17,914 nucleotides of DNA from a bacterium (GCA_021846795.1 JAJZWG010000010.1:1-17914), one strand, 5' to 3'; shown: positions 1 through 7,188, counted from the first letter of the stretch. The notes: generated by a model from the sequence alone, not told the origin. Translations and numbers: made by a program.

Positions 1-468
1 AATCATGTTGATTCAAATTTTTATCAACTATTAAAAGCTAATTTTCAATCAAAAAAAGCCACTATGATTTCTATTTTAGATCCAAACAATCTATCACTTG
101 AAAAAACTGTACAAAATTTTAAAAAAGCCATTCAACCAATCGCTAAACAATCTAAAATCATCACTCAAATTGGTTTAGGTTTAGACGGACATATAGCTGG
201 TATTTTACCAAATTCACCAGCCATTGAATCATCAACTACAATCAGCGCTTATCAATCTCAACCGTTTACTAGAATTACTTTTAATCTCAAAACTTTTAAT
301 AATTTTGATCAAATTAATTTAGTTGCCTTAGATAAAGCTAAAAAAAATATTATCAAAAAACTATACCAATCTAATTCTCAAAATATTGTTGATTTTCCCG
401 TTAGCTATTTAAATGAATTAAATCAAGTTTTTATATATAATAAATGGAAGGGAATTAATATCGCATGA
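1..468 (+). CDS. pgl: 6-phosphogluconolactonase, C-terminal part (5' end outside window)
   Basis: It hydrolyses 6-phosphogluconolactone to 6-phosphogluconate, the second step of the oxidative pentose phosphate branch, in the cytoplasm. The reading frame is open from the first base of the window, so the ATG at 64 is an internal methionine and not the start. The first visible residues (NHVDSNFYQLL) match the family's conserved 'D-x-x-S-N' segment. Later, GLDGHIAGILP matches the family signature G-x-D-G-H-x-A-S-x-F-P with the active-site His. About 155 residues are visible, and the family is usually 220-260, so roughly the first third is missing. The stop TGA overlaps the ATG of the next gene as ATGA, and the next two genes are the other two enzymes of the branch, which strongly supports the call. 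It belongs to the DevB/SOL-type lactonases, not the YbhE beta-propeller type. Confidence 0.88.
   Translation, partial: NHVDSNFYQLLKANFQSKKATMISILDPNNLSLEKTVQNFKKAIQPIAKQSKIITQIGLGLDGHIAGILPNSPAIESSTTISAYQSQPFTRITFNLKTFNNFDQINLVALDKAKKNIIKKLYQSNSQNIVDFPVSYLNELNQVFIYNKWKGINIA
448..453 (+). promoter_or_regulatory. Shine-Dalgarno-like AAGGGA for gnd
   Basis: A purine-rich AAGGGA lies 11 nt before the ATG at 465, inside the 3' end of the lactonase gene. Together with the ATGA stop/start overlap it suggests both direct and coupled initiation of the dehydrogenase. Confidence 0.45.
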
Positions 469-1373
469 AAATTATCGTTCAAGGTTTAGGTAAAATGGGC
501 TACCAAATAGTTCAGAAATTATGCGAAGATCATCATCAAGTTATCGCAATTAATCGAAGCTTAGAACCTCTCCAAAAAGTTCAACAACTGGGAGCTACTA
601 TCACTCAAGATAAAAAACAAGCTATTGAATTATTTAATCAACCGGACCCAATTATTTTATGGATGATGTTACCAGCTGAAATTGTTGATCAACAAATTAA
701 TCAATGGAATCAATTATTACCTAAAAACAGCTTAATTATTGATGGTGGTAATTCAGACTATCGTCAAACAATTCAACGAGCTAAAATGGTTGAATCGCTT
801 GGCCATAGTTTAGTTGATGTTGGAACTAGTGGTGGTGTTCATGGTTATAAAAATGGTTTTTCTATGATGATTGGTGCTAATCAGCCAACTAACTTTCAAC
901 TAATTGAACCAATTATTATTAGTCTAGCTAAACCAACGGGTGGTTATAAATATTTTGGTCAAAATGGCACTGGCCACTTCGTTAAAATGACTCATAATGC
1001 TATTGAATACGGCATGATGGAAAGTTTAGCCGAAGGTTATAATTTACTTAAAAATGGTCCTTTTAAAAACATCAATCTAAAAGATGCAGCTGAAGTTTGG
1101 CAACATCACAGCGTAATTACATCTTGGCTTAATTCACTTTGTTTGGAAATTTTGACTGAAAATCCTGAATTAAATGACATTGAAGGTTTTGTTCACGAAA
1201 GCGGGGAAGCTAAATGGGCTCTTGAAACAGCTAAAAAGATAAATTTACCAATGCCAGTTATTCAAAAATCTTTCGACATTCGACTAGCCTCACAAAAAGG
1301 AGAGATTAATTTCGCTACTAAACTTTTAGCAGCTATGAGAAATAAATTTGGGGGACATAATTTAAATGAATAA
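465..1373 (+). CDS. gnd: 6-phosphogluconate dehydrogenase, decarboxylating (short form)
   Basis: It oxidatively decarboxylates 6-phosphogluconate to ribulose-5-phosphate and CO2 with formation of NAD(P)H. The N-terminal Rossmann fold has GLGKMG at residues 7-12. DGGNSDY (93-99), TSGG (121-124) and HFVKMTHN (171-178, catalytic Lys174) are the substrate and catalytic motifs. At 302 residues it belongs to the short GndA/YqeC-type subfamily, not the ~470-residue E. coli type. The cofactor loop after strand 2 reads N30-R31-S32, like NADP-dependent E. coli and mammalian enzymes; as I recall it, the short NAD-dependent enzymes carry an Asp here. I infer NADP+ preference. The start overlaps the lactonase stop (ATGA) and the end overlaps zwf by 8 nt, so the three genes form one operon. 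Confidence 0.93.
   Translation: MKIIVQGLGKMGYQIVQKLCEDHHQVIAINRSLEPLQKVQQLGATITQDKKQAIELFNQPDPIILWMMLPAEIVDQQINQWNQLLPKNSLIIDGGNSDYRQTIQRAKMVESLGHSLVDVGTSGGVHGYKNGFSMMIGANQPTNFQLIEPIIISLAKPTGGYKYFGQNGTGHFVKMTHNAIEYGMMESLAEGYNLLKNGPFKNINLKDAAEVWQHHSVITSWLNSLCLEILTENPELNDIEGFVHESGEAKWALETAKKINLPMPVIQKSFDIRLASQKGEINFATKLLAAMRNKFGGHNLNE
1350..1355 (+). promoter_or_regulatory. Shine-Dalgarno GGGGGA deciding the zwf start
   Basis: GGGGGA sits 10 nt before the ATG at 1366 and 28 nt before the alternative in-frame ATG at 1384. It therefore favours the upstream start, although the conserved fold only begins near residue 7. Confidence 0.55.
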
Positions 1374-2742
1374 ATCCGACTCTATGACTATTTTAATTAT
1401 TTTTGGCATAACCGGTAATCTAGCTCAAAAAAAAGTTTTACCGGCTCTTTATGCTCTATACAGCAATAATTTATTACCAAAAAATTTTAAAATAATTGGT
1501 CTATCCAGACGATCAATTCAAATTGATCAAATTTTTGTTAACAGTGACATTCCTCAAAATAATCACCAGCAATATGATAATTTTAAAAAAATTTTTGAAA
1601 TTCAACAATTTGATTCTAATGATGATCAAGCTTATATAAATCTCTACCAACAATTCCAAAATATTCTTCAAAATCAACCGATTAAACTGCAACTACTATT
1701 TTATTTATCAATTCCACCAGATATTTTTAAAACTATTATTACTAAACTGGGTTCAAATCGTTTAAATCAATTTAATGATCAAATGCAAATCAGATTATTG
1801 ATTGAGAAACCATTTGGCTATGATTTATCTAGTGCTCAACAACTTATCTCACTACTTAATAAATATTTTAATGAACAGCAGGTCTTTCGTATTGATCATT
1901 ATCTAGCTAAAGAAACTGTTCAAAATATTTTAATCTTTCGACGCTTTAATCCATTATTTCAAACTGCTTGGAATAATCAACATATTTCTAGTATTGAAAT
2001 TAACACTTTAGAATCTATTGATATTGAAGGTCGAGTTGATTTTTATGAACACACTGGTGCTTTAAGAGATCAAATTCAAAGTCATCTCTTTCAATTATTA
2101 ACTGTCACCACTATGACATTACCAACCGACCTAAACAATAACGATAGCATTCACTTAGCTCGACATAGCTTACTGGCTAATATTCAACCAATGACTAATG
2201 AAAAAACTTTAGCAACTAATACTTTTCGAGCACAATACAAAAACTATCGAGAAGAAGTTCACAATCCTAACTCGACTACTGAAACTTTCGCATCAATTAG
2301 ACTAGAAATTCAAAATAGTATCTGGAAAGGTGTTCCAATTAGATTAACTACCGGTAAAGCTTTAAATGAAAAAAAATCTGAAATAATTGTTAATTTTTCA
2401 GCTGTTAATGAAAATCATACTAATCAATTAACTTTTAGATTACAACCCAATGAAGGTATAGATATTTGTTTATCGGTTAAAAAACCAGGTTTAGACCAAA
2501 AAATTCAAACAACTACTATGGACTTTAGTTATAAAAATTCTTTTTCTAATCATTATCAACCAGATCCATATGAAAAAGTTTTATTAGATTCATTTCGAGG
2601 CGATAACAATTTATTTGCTACCTCTAATGAAATCATTGACAGTTGGCGAATTCTTCAACCAGTTATAAACTATTGGCAGGATCATCCAGAAAATTTAAAG
2701 TATTATGTTAAAGGTCAATCTAAACAAACCATCTTATGTTAA
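1366..2742 (+). CDS. zwf: glucose-6-phosphate 1-dehydrogenase
   Basis: It oxidises glucose-6-phosphate to 6-phosphogluconolactone, the entry step of the oxidative pentose phosphate branch and a main NADPH source. The dinucleotide motif is FGITGNLA (13-20), with Asn where most homologues have Asp (GDLA). E147-K148-P149 is the conserved EKP coenzyme/substrate motif. RIDHYL with D177/H178 and the following K182 is the substrate site, and H240 in GALRDQIQSH is the expected general base; these numbers equal those I recall for the Leuconostoc enzyme. Length 458 is normal for the family. It overlaps gnd by 8 nt at its start and the protease gene by 7 nt at its end. Enzymes 1 to 3 of the branch are encoded in reverse order of the pathway. 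The end of the protein is well conserved, with no sign of decay. Confidence 0.95.
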   Translation: MNKSDSMTILIIFGITGNLAQKKVLPALYALYSNNLLPKNFKIIGLSRRSIQIDQIFVNSDIPQNNHQQYDNFKKIFEIQQFDSNDDQAYINLYQQFQNILQNQPIKLQLLFYLSIPPDIFKTIITKLGSNRLNQFNDQMQIRLLIEKPFGYDLSSAQQLISLLNKYFNEQQVFRIDHYLAKETVQNILIFRRFNPLFQTAWNNQHISSIEINTLESIDIEGRVDFYEHTGALRDQIQSHLFQLLTVTTMTLPTDLNNNDSIHLARHSLLANIQPMTNEKTLATNTFRAQYKNYREEVHNPNSTTETFASIRLEIQNSIWKGVPIRLTTGKALNEKKSEIIVNFSAVNENHTNQLTFRLQPNEGIDICLSVKKPGLDQKIQTTTMDFSYKNSFSNHYQPDPYEKVLLDSFRGDNNLFATSNEIIDSWRILQPVINYWQDHPENLKYYVKGQSKQTILC

Positions 2743-3905
2743 TTGATATTATCATTATTATAGTCTTAATTATTAGTCTAATTAGAGGCTATAACATTGG
2801 CTTTGTTCGACAATTTTTTTCCACCATTGGTTTTGTAGGTGGTTTATTGTTGGGAGCTTATCTAGAAAGATATACTATTGAATTTGCTCACACTTCATTT
2901 GAAAGATCATTTATCGCTCTTTTAACTACTTTAGGTTTGGCTTTTATTGGTGTCACTATTCTAGAACATTACGCTATTAAAATTAAACGTAAATTACTAA
3001 TTATTAAGATCAACTTTTTAGATGGAATCTTAGGCTCTTTAATGAGTATCATCACCGTACTTTTAGCTATCTGGTTAGGTGTAGCTCTACTAAATTCTTT
3101 TTCTATTCCACAATTACAACTTGATCTTAACAATTCAAAAATTATTACTTATTTAAATCACCATCTACCACCAGCGCCAACTATCATAGCTGATTTAGGT
3201 CACATTATCGACCCCAATGGTATACCCCAAGTTTTTTTACAAGGTGAACCAACTTTAACTAAAAACATCCCTATTCCAAATTTAAAAAATTTTAAACTAG
3301 CAATTTTAGCTGATGAACCTTCAGTCGTCAAAATTGTTGGACAAGGTTGTGGTGGTATTGTTGAAGGTTCTGGTTTTGTCGTCCAAAAAGATTTAATTAT
3401 GACCAACGCTCATGTTGTCGCTGGCATTCTTCACCCCTATATTACCACCTTAGCCGGTCAAACTCTTCAAGCCAAAACAGTTTACTTTAACCCAAATTTT
3501 GATTTAGCTCTTTTAAAAGTTAATCAACTTTCACTAAAAGCTTTAACTTTATCGCCTCAAATTTTTACTGATGGTACTCAAGGTGCTGTTTTAGGTTATC
3601 CAGGTGGTGGTAATCTAACAATTGTTGGCGCTTCAATTCTTAATCAACTCATGGCCACCGGACAAAATATTTATGGTAACAATGTGACTACTAGATCAAT
3701 TTATGAAATACACGCTAAAGTTATACCAGGTAATTCTGGTGGTCCATTAATTAATCAAAACGGTCAAGTAATGGGAATCGTTTTTGCCCAATCAACGACT
3801 TATTATCATATTGGTTACGCTTTGACTGCCAATAAAGTTATTAATTATTTCAATCAAAATAAAAATAATCAAAAACTAGTCAGTACTGGTGGTTGTGCCA
3901 ACTAA
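2736..3905 (+). CDS. CvpA-type membrane domain fused to trypsin-like serine protease (MarP-like)
   Basis: This is a membrane-anchored extracytoplasmic serine protease. Residues 1-120 hold about four hydrophobic helices of the colicin V production (CvpA) type. A linker follows, and residues ~195-375 form a chymotrypsin/HtrA-fold domain. The triad is visible: H226 in TNAHVV, D256 in NFDLALL and S334 in GNSGGP. C205 just before the domain and C387 three residues from the C-terminus correspond to the structural disulfide described for Mycobacterium MarP (C214/C395 by my recollection), and total length (389) is also very close. There is no PDZ domain, unlike HtrA/DegP. The gene starts inside the last codons of zwf with no clear ribosome site, implying translational coupling. 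MarP protects M. tuberculosis against acid; the substrate here is unknown. The adjacent VKOR gene could form its disulfide. Confidence 0.88.
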   Translation: MLIDIIIIIVLIISLIRGYNIGFVRQFFSTIGFVGGLLLGAYLERYTIEFAHTSFERSFIALLTTLGLAFIGVTILEHYAIKIKRKLLIIKINFLDGILGSLMSIITVLLAIWLGVALLNSFSIPQLQLDLNNSKIITYLNHHLPPAPTIIADLGHIIDPNGIPQVFLQGEPTLTKNIPIPNLKNFKLAILADEPSVVKIVGQGCGGIVEGSGFVVQKDLIMTNAHVVAGILHPYITTLAGQTLQAKTVYFNPNFDLALLKVNQLSLKALTLSPQIFTDGTQGAVLGYPGGGNLTIVGASILNQLMATGQNIYGNNVTTRSIYEIHAKVIPGNSGGPLINQNGQVMGIVFAQSTTYYHIGYALTANKVINYFNQNKNNQKLVSTGGCAN

Positions 3906-3921
3906 CCAAAGTCGATATAAT
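3893..3921 (+). promoter_or_regulatory. sigma70-type promoter for VKOR
   Basis: TTGTGC (3893-3898), a 17-bp spacer and TATAAT (3916-3921). The -35 lies inside the last codons of the protease gene, over its C-terminal Cys codon. The -10 ends 11 nt before the VKOR ATG, giving a leader of only about 5 nt without a Shine-Dalgarno sequence. Confidence 0.6.
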
Positions 3922-3932
3922 AACTTTAAATA

Positions 3933-4553
3933 ATGGAAAAAACTACTAAACAAAAAACTACTAAATTCGCTAAAATTTTACCATATATTTTAATTATCGG
4001 TGGTTTAATTGGACTTTATTGTGCTTTTACTTTAATAACTGATGAAATTCATTTATTAAAAAACCCTCATTATCAATTAAGTTGTAATATTAATCCTATT
4101 ATAAGTTGTGGTAATGTCATGCAAACAAAAGAAGCCGCCGCCTTTGGTTTTTCTAATCCAATTTTAGGTTTAGCTGCTTTTGCTGTTCTATTAACTATAG
4201 GTGTTGTCATGAAAGTCGGTACAATTGTTAAAAGATGGTTCTGGTTAGGTTTAGAAGCTGGCGCTTTATTTGGTGTAGCCTTTGTTCATTGGCTCTTTTA
4301 CGAAAGTGTTTATCATATCAACGCACTTTGCCCATATTGTATGGTCGTTTGGGTAACGACAATCACAACTTTTTGGTATATAACACTTTACAATATCGAA
4401 GCTGGTTACATTAACTTACCCAACAATAATTTCTTTAACAGCTTGAAAGCTTTTATTACTAAACACCATTTAGATATTCTTATCTTATGGTTACTAATAA
4501 TTACCGCTCTAATTTTAAAACATTTTTGGTATTACTATAAAAGATACATTTAG
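3933..4553 (+). CDS. vitamin K epoxide reductase (VKOR) family protein
   Basis: A bacterial VKOR homologue is a membrane thiol oxidase that re-oxidises secreted disulfide-forming partners and passes electrons to quinone, replacing DsbB. All four key cysteines are present: C51 and C59 in the loop after the first helix, and the C133-P-Y-C136 active-site pair in a later helix. S75 matches the conserved Ser/Thr near the quinone pocket. About five hydrophobic segments are visible (roughly 15-35, 74-93, 101-123, 130-152, 180-198). At 206 residues it has no fused thioredoxin domain, so a DsbA-like partner must be encoded elsewhere. It follows a protease with a predicted disulfide, which suggests a functional link. 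It has its own promoter and is not overlapped with the operon before it. Confidence 0.9.
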   Translation: MEKTTKQKTTKFAKILPYILIIGGLIGLYCAFTLITDEIHLLKNPHYQLSCNINPIISCGNVMQTKEAAAFGFSNPILGLAAFAVLLTIGVVMKVGTIVKRWFWLGLEAGALFGVAFVHWLFYESVYHINALCPYCMVVWVTTITTFWYITLYNIEAGYINLPNNNFFNSLKAFITKHHLDILILWLLIITALILKHFWYYYKRYI

Positions 4554-4582
4554 TTTAATTTAACCAACAAATTAGCTATAAT
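4554..4582 (+). promoter_or_regulatory. promoter for tRNA-Ser
   Basis: TTTAAT (4554-4559, weak -35), a 17-bp spacer and a perfect TATAAT (4577-4582). The -10 ends 10 nt before the tRNA 5' end at 4593, so the primary transcript would have a very short 5' extension. Confidence 0.5.
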
Positions 4583-4592
4583 GAATTTTATT

Positions 4593-4681
4593 GGAGAGGT
4601 CGCCTAGTGGTCTATGGCGCACGCTTGGAAAGCGTGTTGAGTTAATTACTCTCGAGGGTTCGAATCCCTCTCTCTCCGCCA
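4593..4681 (+). tRNA. tRNA-Ser(GGA)
   Basis: A class II tRNA of 89 nt that reads UCC/UCU. The acceptor stem GGAGAGG pairs with TCTCTCC (the last pair is G-T). The anticodon arm is CACGC-TTGGAAA-GCGTG with GGA at 4627-4629. A long variable arm is typical of Ser, and the T arm is GAGGG-TTCGAAT-CCCTC. The discriminator is G and the CCA end is encoded (4679-4681). It ends 1 nt before the stop codon of the convergent pyrH gene. Confidence 0.96.
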
Positions 4682-4682
4682 G

Positions 4683-5402
4683 TTAACTAACAATTGTGCC
4701 TTCGATTGATTGTTGAACAATTGTCTGATAAAGAGCTTGATTTTTCATAGCGTCTAAAATAATTATTGGTAATTTATATTCCATTGCCAGTCCCAAAGCA
4801 GCTTTATCCATAACTTTAATGTTATGATCTTCAACCGCCTGAGCAAAAGTCATTTTATTAATCTTGACTGCATCAGGATATTTTTCAGGGTCTTTATTGA
4901 AAACACCATTTACTTTAGTAGCTTTTAAAACAACTTGACAGTTTAATTCTAAAGCCAGTGAAACAGCCGCCGTGTCAGTCGTTAAAAATGGTCGACCAAT
5001 ACCACCAGCAATAATTACAATTCGACCTTTTTCTAAGTGTTTATTGGCTAAACGATGAATAAATGGCTCAGCTACTTGTTCGGCAAAAATACTCGACAAA
5101 CACCTGGTCGGCAAATGATTATATTCAAAAATGTCCGTTAGAGCTAAAGCATTCATCATGGTGCCCAACATACCAACGTGATCAGCTGTTACTCTTTTAA
5201 TACCATGACCAGCCAATCTAGCACCTCTAGCAAAATTACCACCACCAACCACAATAACAATTTCAACCTTATTCTTAAAAACCGGCGTCAATTGCTGAGC
5301 TAACCATAAACCAGTTTTAGGGTCAATACCACCTTCAAATTCACCAGCTAATTGTTCACCAGAAATTTTTAATAAAATTCTTTTAGCAATTAGTTGTGAC
5401 AT
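4683..5402 (-). CDS. pyrH: uridylate kinase (UMP kinase)
   Basis: It phosphorylates UMP to UDP with ATP in pyrimidine nucleotide synthesis and acts as a cytoplasmic hexamer of the amino-acid-kinase fold. The phosphate-binding K12-I-S-G start motif, GGGNFARG (53-60), DHVGMLGTMMNALAL (74-88), TTDTAA (141-146) and KVNGVFNKDP (163-172, nucleotide-binding end) are all present. Length 239 is normal and the C-terminus ends in the usual G-T-[IV]-[IV]-x. The usual tsf or frr neighbours are absent here. It is divergent from xth, convergent with tRNA-Ser, and apparently a single-gene transcript whose predicted -10 box ends only 10 nt from the ATG. Confidence 0.96.
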   Translation of the reverse strand: MSQLIAKRILLKISGEQLAGEFEGGIDPKTGLWLAQQLTPVFKNKVEIVIVVGGGNFARGARLAGHGIKRVTADHVGMLGTMMNALALTDIFEYNHLPTRCLSSIFAEQVAEPFIHRLANKHLEKGRIVIIAGGIGRPFLTTDTAAVSLALELNCQVVLKATKVNGVFNKDPEKYPDAVKINKMTFAQAVEDHNIKVMDKAALGLAMEYKLPIIILDAMKNQALYQTIVQQSIEGTIVS

Positions 5403-5412
5403 CTAAATCTAA

Positions 5413-5441
5413 ATACTACAGGTTTTTTTATTGTCTGTAAA
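5413..5441 (-). promoter_or_regulatory. pyrH promoter (shares its -35 with xth)
   Basis: On the minus strand: TTTACA (5441-5436), a 17-bp spacer and TAGTAT (5418-5413), 10 nt before the pyrH ATG. The predicted leader is only 3-4 nt and no Shine-Dalgarno sequence is seen. Confidence 0.45.
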
Positions 5442-5464
5442 TAGTAACTAAAAAAGTCTATAAT
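5436..5464 (+). promoter_or_regulatory. xth promoter (shares its -35 with pyrH)
   Basis: A perfect TATAAT at 5459-5464 ends 7 nt before the xth ATG, so transcription should begin at or next to the start codon. The -35 position with a 17-bp spacer is TGTAAA (5436-5441), the same bases that read TTTACA for pyrH on the other strand. The -10 is strong and the -35 is weak (3 of 6). Confidence 0.5.
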
Positions 5465-5471
5465 TAAAAAG

Positions 5472-6269
5472 ATGAAGATTTTTTCGTGGAATGTTAATGG
5501 TCTAAGAGCAGTTTATAATAAAAACTATTGGACAAAATTTATTGATCAAACTCAACCAGATATAATTTGCTTACAAGAAATTAAAGCCAAAAGGGAACAG
5601 GTTGATTTTTTAACTGATTATCAAGTTTTTCTTAATCCAGCCCAAAAAGCTGGTTATAGTGGTACAGCTATTTTAACTAAAAAGTCACCTTTGCAAGTTT
5701 ACTATAACTTACCAGAAAAATTACTAACTAAAAATCATTTCGAAACTGATTTATATGGCAACCCCAATCAAGAAGGCAGGGTAATCACGGCTGAATTTGA
5801 AAATTTTTATTTAATTAGTGTTTACACGCCTAACGCTAAAAATGATCTTAGTCGATTAAACTTACGGTATAGAGAGTGGGATCCCTTATTTTTAGATTAT
5901 TTAATTCAATTGGACCACAAAAAACCAGTTTTAGTTGGTGGAGATTTTAATGTAGCTCATCAAGAAATTGATCTAGCTAATCCTAAAACCAATAGAGGTA
6001 AAAAAGGTTTTACTAATCAAGAAAGACAAGGCTTAGATAATTTTATTAAAGCTGGTTTTATTGATACCTTTCGATTTCTACACCCCAAAGAATTAAATCA
6101 ATATACTTGGTGGAGTCATTTTGCTCAAGCTAGACAACGTAATATTGGTTGGCGAATTGATTATTTTCTTTCATCACAAAGATTATTAAATAAAATTACA
6201 GCTTCTCAAATCCATCCAACTATTTTAGGATCAGATCATTGTCCAATTTCAATTGAATTACAATCATAA
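5472..6269 (+). CDS. xth: exodeoxyribonuclease III / AP endonuclease (ExoA type)
   Basis: It cleaves DNA 5' to abasic sites and trims 3' ends during base excision repair. It has the endonuclease/exonuclease/phosphatase fold: N7 in SWNVNGLR, E36 in CLQEIK (metal ligand), Y118 in SVYTPNA, D158/N160 in GGDFNVAH, D230 in WRIDYFL and the D255-H256 pair in GSDHCP. The overall pattern resembles Bacillus ExoA more than E. coli Xth. Length 265 is normal. The ATG lies 7 nt behind TATAAT with no ribosome-binding site, so it is probably translated from a leaderless mRNA. The next gene begins 1 nt after its stop codon, making xth the first gene of a four-gene transcript. Confidence 0.95.
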   Translation: MKIFSWNVNGLRAVYNKNYWTKFIDQTQPDIICLQEIKAKREQVDFLTDYQVFLNPAQKAGYSGTAILTKKSPLQVYYNLPEKLLTKNHFETDLYGNPNQEGRVITAEFENFYLISVYTPNAKNDLSRLNLRYREWDPLFLDYLIQLDHKKPVLVGGDFNVAHQEIDLANPKTNRGKKGFTNQERQGLDNFIKAGFIDTFRFLHPKELNQYTWWSHFAQARQRNIGWRIDYFLSSQRLLNKITASQIHPTILGSDHCPISIELQS

Positions 6270-6270
6270 A

Positions 6271-7188
6271 ATGACAAAATTAGTTGAAATAATTAGTACT
6301 GACCAACTTATTTTACCCGGATTATTGTTTGAAAATCATCAAATTAAAACTAAAAAAATTGCTATTTGGCTACACGGTATGGGCGATAACGGTATATTTT
6401 ATAAACCAAAATTGATTAATCAATTAGCTCACCAACTCAATACCATTAAAGTTGATTTTTTAGCTTTTAATAATCGTGGTGCTCATAATCAAAAATATCT
6501 TAAATATTATAATAATCAGCCATCAGATTTTCTGGGCGGTTGGACTAATGAATTAATCAAAGATTGCCTTAAAGATATCGACGGAGCAATTAATTTTGTT
6601 CAACAACAAGATTATCATAAAATTTATTTAATTGGACATTCCACTGGAGCCAATAAAGCAGTTTTATATCACTTCAAAAAATTAAAAAAAGATCCTGTCG
6701 CGGCTTATATTTTACTTGGACCTAGTGATGATATTGGTTGTCATTATCTCGATTTATCAAGTAAATTTTTTAGTAATCTTCAACTTTCTCAACAAATTAT
6801 CAACCAATATCGACCTTTAAAAAAAATGCCAAAATATTCTGGCTGTTACCCCATGTCAGCTCAATCTTGTTTTGATATGTTAAATCCTGATGGTAATTAT
6901 AATATTTTTCCTTATTATGAAGCTAGTTTTAAAAGATTAGGTCATAAAAAACTTTTTCAAGAATTAAATAGTTTAGACCGAAATTTTTTAATAATTCTTG
7001 GGCAATTTGACGAATTTACCATCCCATTTAATGGTCCCAAAAATATCTTCAAATTAATTGAAAAAAATCTTCAATCATCGGTTAAAAAATTTTTCAACTA
7101 TCAAATTATTAATCAAGCTGATCACAGTTTTAATAATCAAGAAATCGAATTAGCACAAAGGATTGCTCAATGGATCAAAAAAAATTAA
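6271..7188 (+). CDS. alpha/beta-hydrolase fold protein
   Basis: This is a probable serine hydrolase of the alpha/beta fold with unknown substrate. Counting from the ATG at 6271, LHGMGDNG (34-41) is the oxyanion-side motif. FNNRGAHN (66-73) follows the second strand. GHSTG (122-126, nucleophile S124) is the elbow, D247 in GQFDEFT is the likely acid and H285 in QADHSFNN is the base, so a complete triad is present. There is no signal peptide, so it is cytoplasmic. I chose ATG 6271 (305 aa), 1 nt after the xth stop, over an upstream in-frame TTG at 6253 that would lie within xth. The fold resembles DUF1749-like esterases, but I cannot place the family firmly. It is cotranscribed with xth and the HAD gene. 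Confidence 0.82.
   Translation: MTKLVEIISTDQLILPGLLFENHQIKTKKIAIWLHGMGDNGIFYKPKLINQLAHQLNTIKVDFLAFNNRGAHNQKYLKYYNNQPSDFLGGWTNELIKDCLKDIDGAINFVQQQDYHKIYLIGHSTGANKAVLYHFKKLKKDPVAAYILLGPSDDIGCHYLDLSSKFFSNLQLSQQIINQYRPLKKMPKYSGCYPMSAQSCFDMLNPDGNYNIFPYYEASFKRLGHKKLFQELNSLDRNFLIILGQFDEFTIPFNGPKNIFKLIEKNLQSSVKKFFNYQIINQADHSFNNQEIELAQRIAQWIKKN
7157..7162 (+). promoter_or_regulatory. Shine-Dalgarno AAAGGA for the HAD gene
   Basis: AAAGGA 7 nt before the ATG at 7170 lies inside the 3' end of the hydrolase gene. It supports the start that overlaps the upstream gene by 19 nt. Confidence 0.55.

Noticed and set aside
64..66. ATG at 64 as start of the lactonase gene
   Set aside because: The frame stays open to base 1 and the upstream residues match the family, so the gene begins outside the window.
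3200..3406. Open frame of 68 codons on the minus strand
   Set aside because: It lies fully within the protease coding region, opposite its conserved catalytic domain, with no family resemblance. It is a shadow frame.
4690..4724. Two copies of ACAATTGT that could form a hairpin terminator for tRNA-Ser or pyrH
   Set aside because: Both encode Thr-Ile-Val on the pyrH strand, the stem is A+T-rich with a 19-nt loop, and no T tract follows.
5431..5436. TTGTCT as the -35 of xth
   Set aside because: It is a better hexamer, but its spacer to TATAAT is 22 bp, too long.
6253..6255. TTG at 6253 as start of the alpha/beta-hydrolase
   Set aside because: It lies inside xth. An ATG at 6271 follows the xth stop by 1 nt and fits the family start.
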